Shown here: positions 5,550 to 7,108 of the stretch, one piece after another | Layout of the letters: every line of letters begins with the position of its first letter | How positions within the stretch are numbered: the stretch's first letter is position 1 | Assembly: GCA_036514635.1 (NCBI GenBank) | Contig: DATBWU010000221.1 | Span: forward strand, 1-7,108 | Length of the DNA stretch: 7,108 nt | Direction of reading: 5' to 3' | Source of the DNA: DASSFZ01 sp036514635 | GTDB taxonomy: Bacteria > Chloroflexota > Anaerolineae > Fen-1058 | The notes under the pieces: model-generated | The model's database searches: none | What the model was told of the DNA's origin: nothing | Seen by the model: the letters and a program-made list of their open reading frames with translations, nothing else | Program-made: the position numbers and the translations under genes

Positions 5550-6102
5550 CGCCGACACCATCGACGCGATCCTGGGAACGCGCGGAAAAGGCGACGCGCT
5601 GCTAGGCTGGTGGGGGTCGCTCACCCGGCTGCTGCAAAATCTCGATCAGGCCGATCTCACCGACCGGCAGCGTGCGCGCTTGCGCGCCGCCATGCGGCTG
5701 CATTTTATCTGCGATGACCGCGCGTCGGTCCGCACGCCTGTCGACTGCTACGTGCTGTTTCAGGACATGCAGGCTCACGCCCAAGAGCACTTCGACGTAA
5801 TACTGCTCGACACGCGCAACCGCGTCATCCGGCGCGAGAACCTGTACAAAGGCAGTCTCAACACCACGCTGATACGTGTCGGCGAGGTGTTCCGTTCCGC
5901 CGTCGCGCTCAACGCCGCCGCCGTCATCATTGCGCACAACCATCCCAGCGGCGATCCGTCGCCGTCGCCCGAAGACACGGCCCTGACGCGCGAGATCATC
6001 CGGGCCGGCAAGCTGCTCGACATCGAAGTGCTCGATCATATCGTCGTTGGCCTGGGCCGCTACGTGAGCCTCAGAGAGAGCGGACTTGCCTTCGGTGATT
6101 GA
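5533..6102 (+). CDS. radC: RadC-family JAMM/MPN protein
   Basis: Predicted 189-residue RadC homologue. The JAMM metal-binding motif is complete: His135, His137, Ser145 and Asp148 within AHNHPSGDPSPSPED, with Glu85 (in QEHFDVILLD) as the likely catalytic glutamate. The following strand (LLDIEVLDHIVVG, 161-173) and YVSLRESG are also typical. The N-terminal 55 residues keep part of the helix-hairpin-helix-like RadC region (LLGWWGSLTRLL, then QRARLRAAMRLHF), but the protein is shorter than the usual chromosomal RadC of about 225 residues. RadC was once linked to DNA repair in E. coli, but that role is disputed; the biochemical activity is not settled. Stand-alone RadC proteins are common on phages, plasmids and integrative elements. 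AGGAGG (5522-5527) precedes ATG 5533. It is downstream of and overlaps the preceding gene. Confidence 0.93.
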   Translation: MSLLPDADTIDAILGTRGKGDALLGWWGSLTRLLQNLDQADLTDRQRARLRAAMRLHFICDDRASVRTPVDCYVLFQDMQAHAQEHFDVILLDTRNRVIRRENLYKGSLNTTLIRVGEVFRSAVALNAAAVIIAHNHPSGDPSPSPEDTALTREIIRAGKLLDIEVLDHIVVGLGRYVSLRESGLAFGD

Positions 6103-6110
6103 GGCTGACC

Positions 6111-6371
6111 ATGAAGACCAACACTGTATACCTGCTGCACTTCTCGCGGCCCTACAAGCACGCCCGCCACTACATGGGATCAGCCTCCAACCTTGAGGCG
6201 CGGTTGCAACACCATCGCGCTGGTAGTGGTGCACGGTTGATACAGGTCATCCTGGAGGCCGGTTTAGATTTCGTTGTGTCCCGCACATGGCCGGGCGACA
6301 AGCAAGCGGAAAGGAGACTCAAGAACCAAAAGAACTCGCCGCGCTTGTGTCCGATCTGTAACCCAAAATAA
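6111..6371 (+). CDS. Small GIY-YIG nuclease-like protein
   Basis: Predicted 86-residue single-domain GIY-YIG superfamily protein. The first motif is VYLLHF (6-11, replacing GIY), the second HYMGSA (20-25, replacing YIG), followed by the conserved Arg31 in LEARLQHH and the likely metal-binding Glu67 in AERRLKNQ. The C terminus has RLCPIC (78-83), Cys80 and Cys83, also seen in small phage/plasmid members. The length fits a stand-alone domain without the DNA-binding tail of homing endonucleases, so it may act as a DNA nick or repair enzyme, or be inactive given the altered first motif. It begins 8 bases after the RadC stop without a clear ribosome binding site, so coupling is likely. ATG 6111 is chosen over the TTG at 6099. 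Confidence 0.87.
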   Translation: MKTNTVYLLHFSRPYKHARHYMGSASNLEARLQHHRAGSGARLIQVILEAGLDFVVSRTWPGDKQAERRLKNQKNSPRLCPICNPK

Positions 6372-6375
6372 CAAA

Positions 6376-6402
6376 GCCCGGACGACTACCGATCGTCCGG
6401 GC
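6376..6402 (+). terminator. Strong hairpin without a T tract
   Basis: GCCCGGACGA (6376-6385) pairs perfectly with TCGTCCGGGC (6393-6402) around the loop CTACCGA. It begins five bases after the GIY-YIG stop. No T run follows, so it is not a canonical intrinsic terminator; it may protect mRNA ends, act as a weak attenuator, or need an accessory factor. Confidence 0.5.
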
Positions 6403-6429
6403 CGCGCTTCCCCCAAAGGAGGAAACGAC

Positions 6430-6906
6430 GTGACAACTCAGATTATACCACGCACTACAAGCATCTTCGAGGCGATGGAATTGCCCGAAGATATCCAGAT
6501 CGGCCCGCCCTATCGCTGCTTCACATGCGGCGAGCCGTCCGATCCAAAACGTGAGCGCTACTTCCAGGCCTTCCCGCAAGTCGGGTTCTGCCACCTCGAC
6601 GCCCTCGCACAGCACATCTACTACCTCTACCCGCCGTGCGATCACTCTTGCCGCGTCGCGCGCCTGGGCGATTGCATCACGCCCTTGCACCTGTTCCAGC
6701 GAGCCGACATCGCGGACGACCAACGGCGCATGGCAGCCGACGCACAAGCGATGCACAACGCCCTCGCGCACATTGCGCGGTGTGTCCCCAACGACCGGCT
6801 CACACTCGATCCGGCTGAGCAGATCGTCTTCGGCTTGCTCGCTGGCGCTTACACTCCGGCCGCAGCCATCGACGCCATCCACCAGCTCTCACGACTGGAG
6901 GGCTGA
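6430..6906 (+). CDS. Cys/His-rich protein of unknown function
   Basis: Predicted 158-residue protein from a GTG start 7 bases after AAAGGAGG (6415-6422). The N-terminal half carries Cys30-x-x-Cys33 (CFTCGEP), then FCHLDALAQHIYYLYPPCDHSC with Cys54, His55, His62, Cys70, His72 and Cys74, enough ligands for one or two zinc sites. The opening CFTCGEP is reminiscent of RPB10-type zinc ribbons, but the rest does not continue that fold. Residues about 95-155 are helical (DDQRRMAADAQAMHNALAHI, AEQIVFGLLAGAYTPAAAID). I know no family for this layout. It follows the hairpin at 6376-6402, so it may be the first gene of a separate transcript or a differently expressed part of the same operon. Confidence 0.75.
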   Translation: MTTQIIPRTTSIFEAMELPEDIQIGPPYRCFTCGEPSDPKRERYFQAFPQVGFCHLDALAQHIYYLYPPCDHSCRVARLGDCITPLHLFQRADIADDQRRMAADAQAMHNALAHIARCVPNDRLTLDPAEQIVFGLLAGAYTPAAAIDAIHQLSRLEG

Positions 6907-6907
6907 C

Positions 6908-7108
6908 ATGGCTACCAACCCCGCGCAACTGCGCGGTGTCTACGTTGCGCTCGAGGGACCAGGCCTGCACGGCTGGTACAAGGTCGAAGGCGAGATCGTC
7001 ACACAGATCGGCATTCCCGATCCTACTCGCATCGTCGCATGGCTGGAATCGCACGGCTACGTACAACACGGCGCGATAATCGGTCACGAGCCGAGCATCG
7101 CCGTCTTC
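6908..7108 (+). CDS. Partial gene, unknown product, cut by window end
   Basis: Open frame of 67 codons from ATG 6908 to the window end with no stop, after GGAGG (6897-6901) and one base beyond the previous stop. It begins MATNPAQLRGVYVALEGPGL and continues with alternating short strands and helices (GEIVTQIG, RIVAWLESHGYVQ). No motif is visible and no family is recognised. Tight spacing suggests co-translation with the preceding Cys/His-rich gene. Confidence 0.7.
   Translation, partial: MATNPAQLRGVYVALEGPGLHGWYKVEGEIVTQIGIPDPTRIVAWLESHGYVQHGAIIGHEPSIAVF

Overview
The window looks like part of a tailed-phage or prophage genome from a GC-rich bacterium. A Chloroflexota-type host is plausible but is my inference; no host marker gene is visible. 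All credible genes lie on the + strand, and most start behind strong AAGGAGG-type ribosome binding sites. Three things suggest a phage: a neck/connector-like protein built from two copies of one domain; a tail-hub-like protein whose C-terminal segment resembles segments seen on other phage structural proteins; and a block of small, closely packed genes with zinc-binding or nuclease motifs, typical of phage early or replication regions.

Layout. Positions 15-2563 hold two virion-type genes, separated by a 7-bp-period tandem repeat. Positions 2584-3027 encode a small lipoprotein that may be read from its own leaderless promoter. Positions 3028-3371 contain no convincing gene. Positions 3372-3707 encode a DUF4326 protein with G- and T-rich base use unlike its neighbours. 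It ends in a textbook intrinsic terminator (3702-3730) and sits between two copies of a 16-bp direct repeat, so it reads as a self-contained cargo ('moron') gene. Positions 3731-4482 hold no convincing gene but contain dense nested inverted repeats. From 4483 the genes are tightly packed, often overlapping: a 28-residue microprotein, a SWIM zinc-finger protein, a Cys-rich zinc-ribbon protein, an unrecognised helical protein, a RadC/JAMM protein, a small GIY-YIG protein, then after a strong hairpin a Cys/His-rich unknown, and finally a gene cut by the window end.

The most striking feature is the 750-base gene-free stretch. From 3911 to 4175, perfect helices of 5 to 11 bp follow one another in register on both arms, with side hairpins at plausible junctions; by hand I count about 92 base pairs in 265 nt. 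More helices continue to about 4406. This is what a large structured noncoding RNA looks like. The nearest known parallels are the big ornate phage RNAs (GOLLD, ROOL), but I cannot assign it to either and it may be a new class.

How the parts fit is inferred: late structural genes on the left, a lysogenic-conversion-like lipoprotein and DUF4326 cargo in the middle, then the RNA candidate, then a DNA-transaction module on the right.
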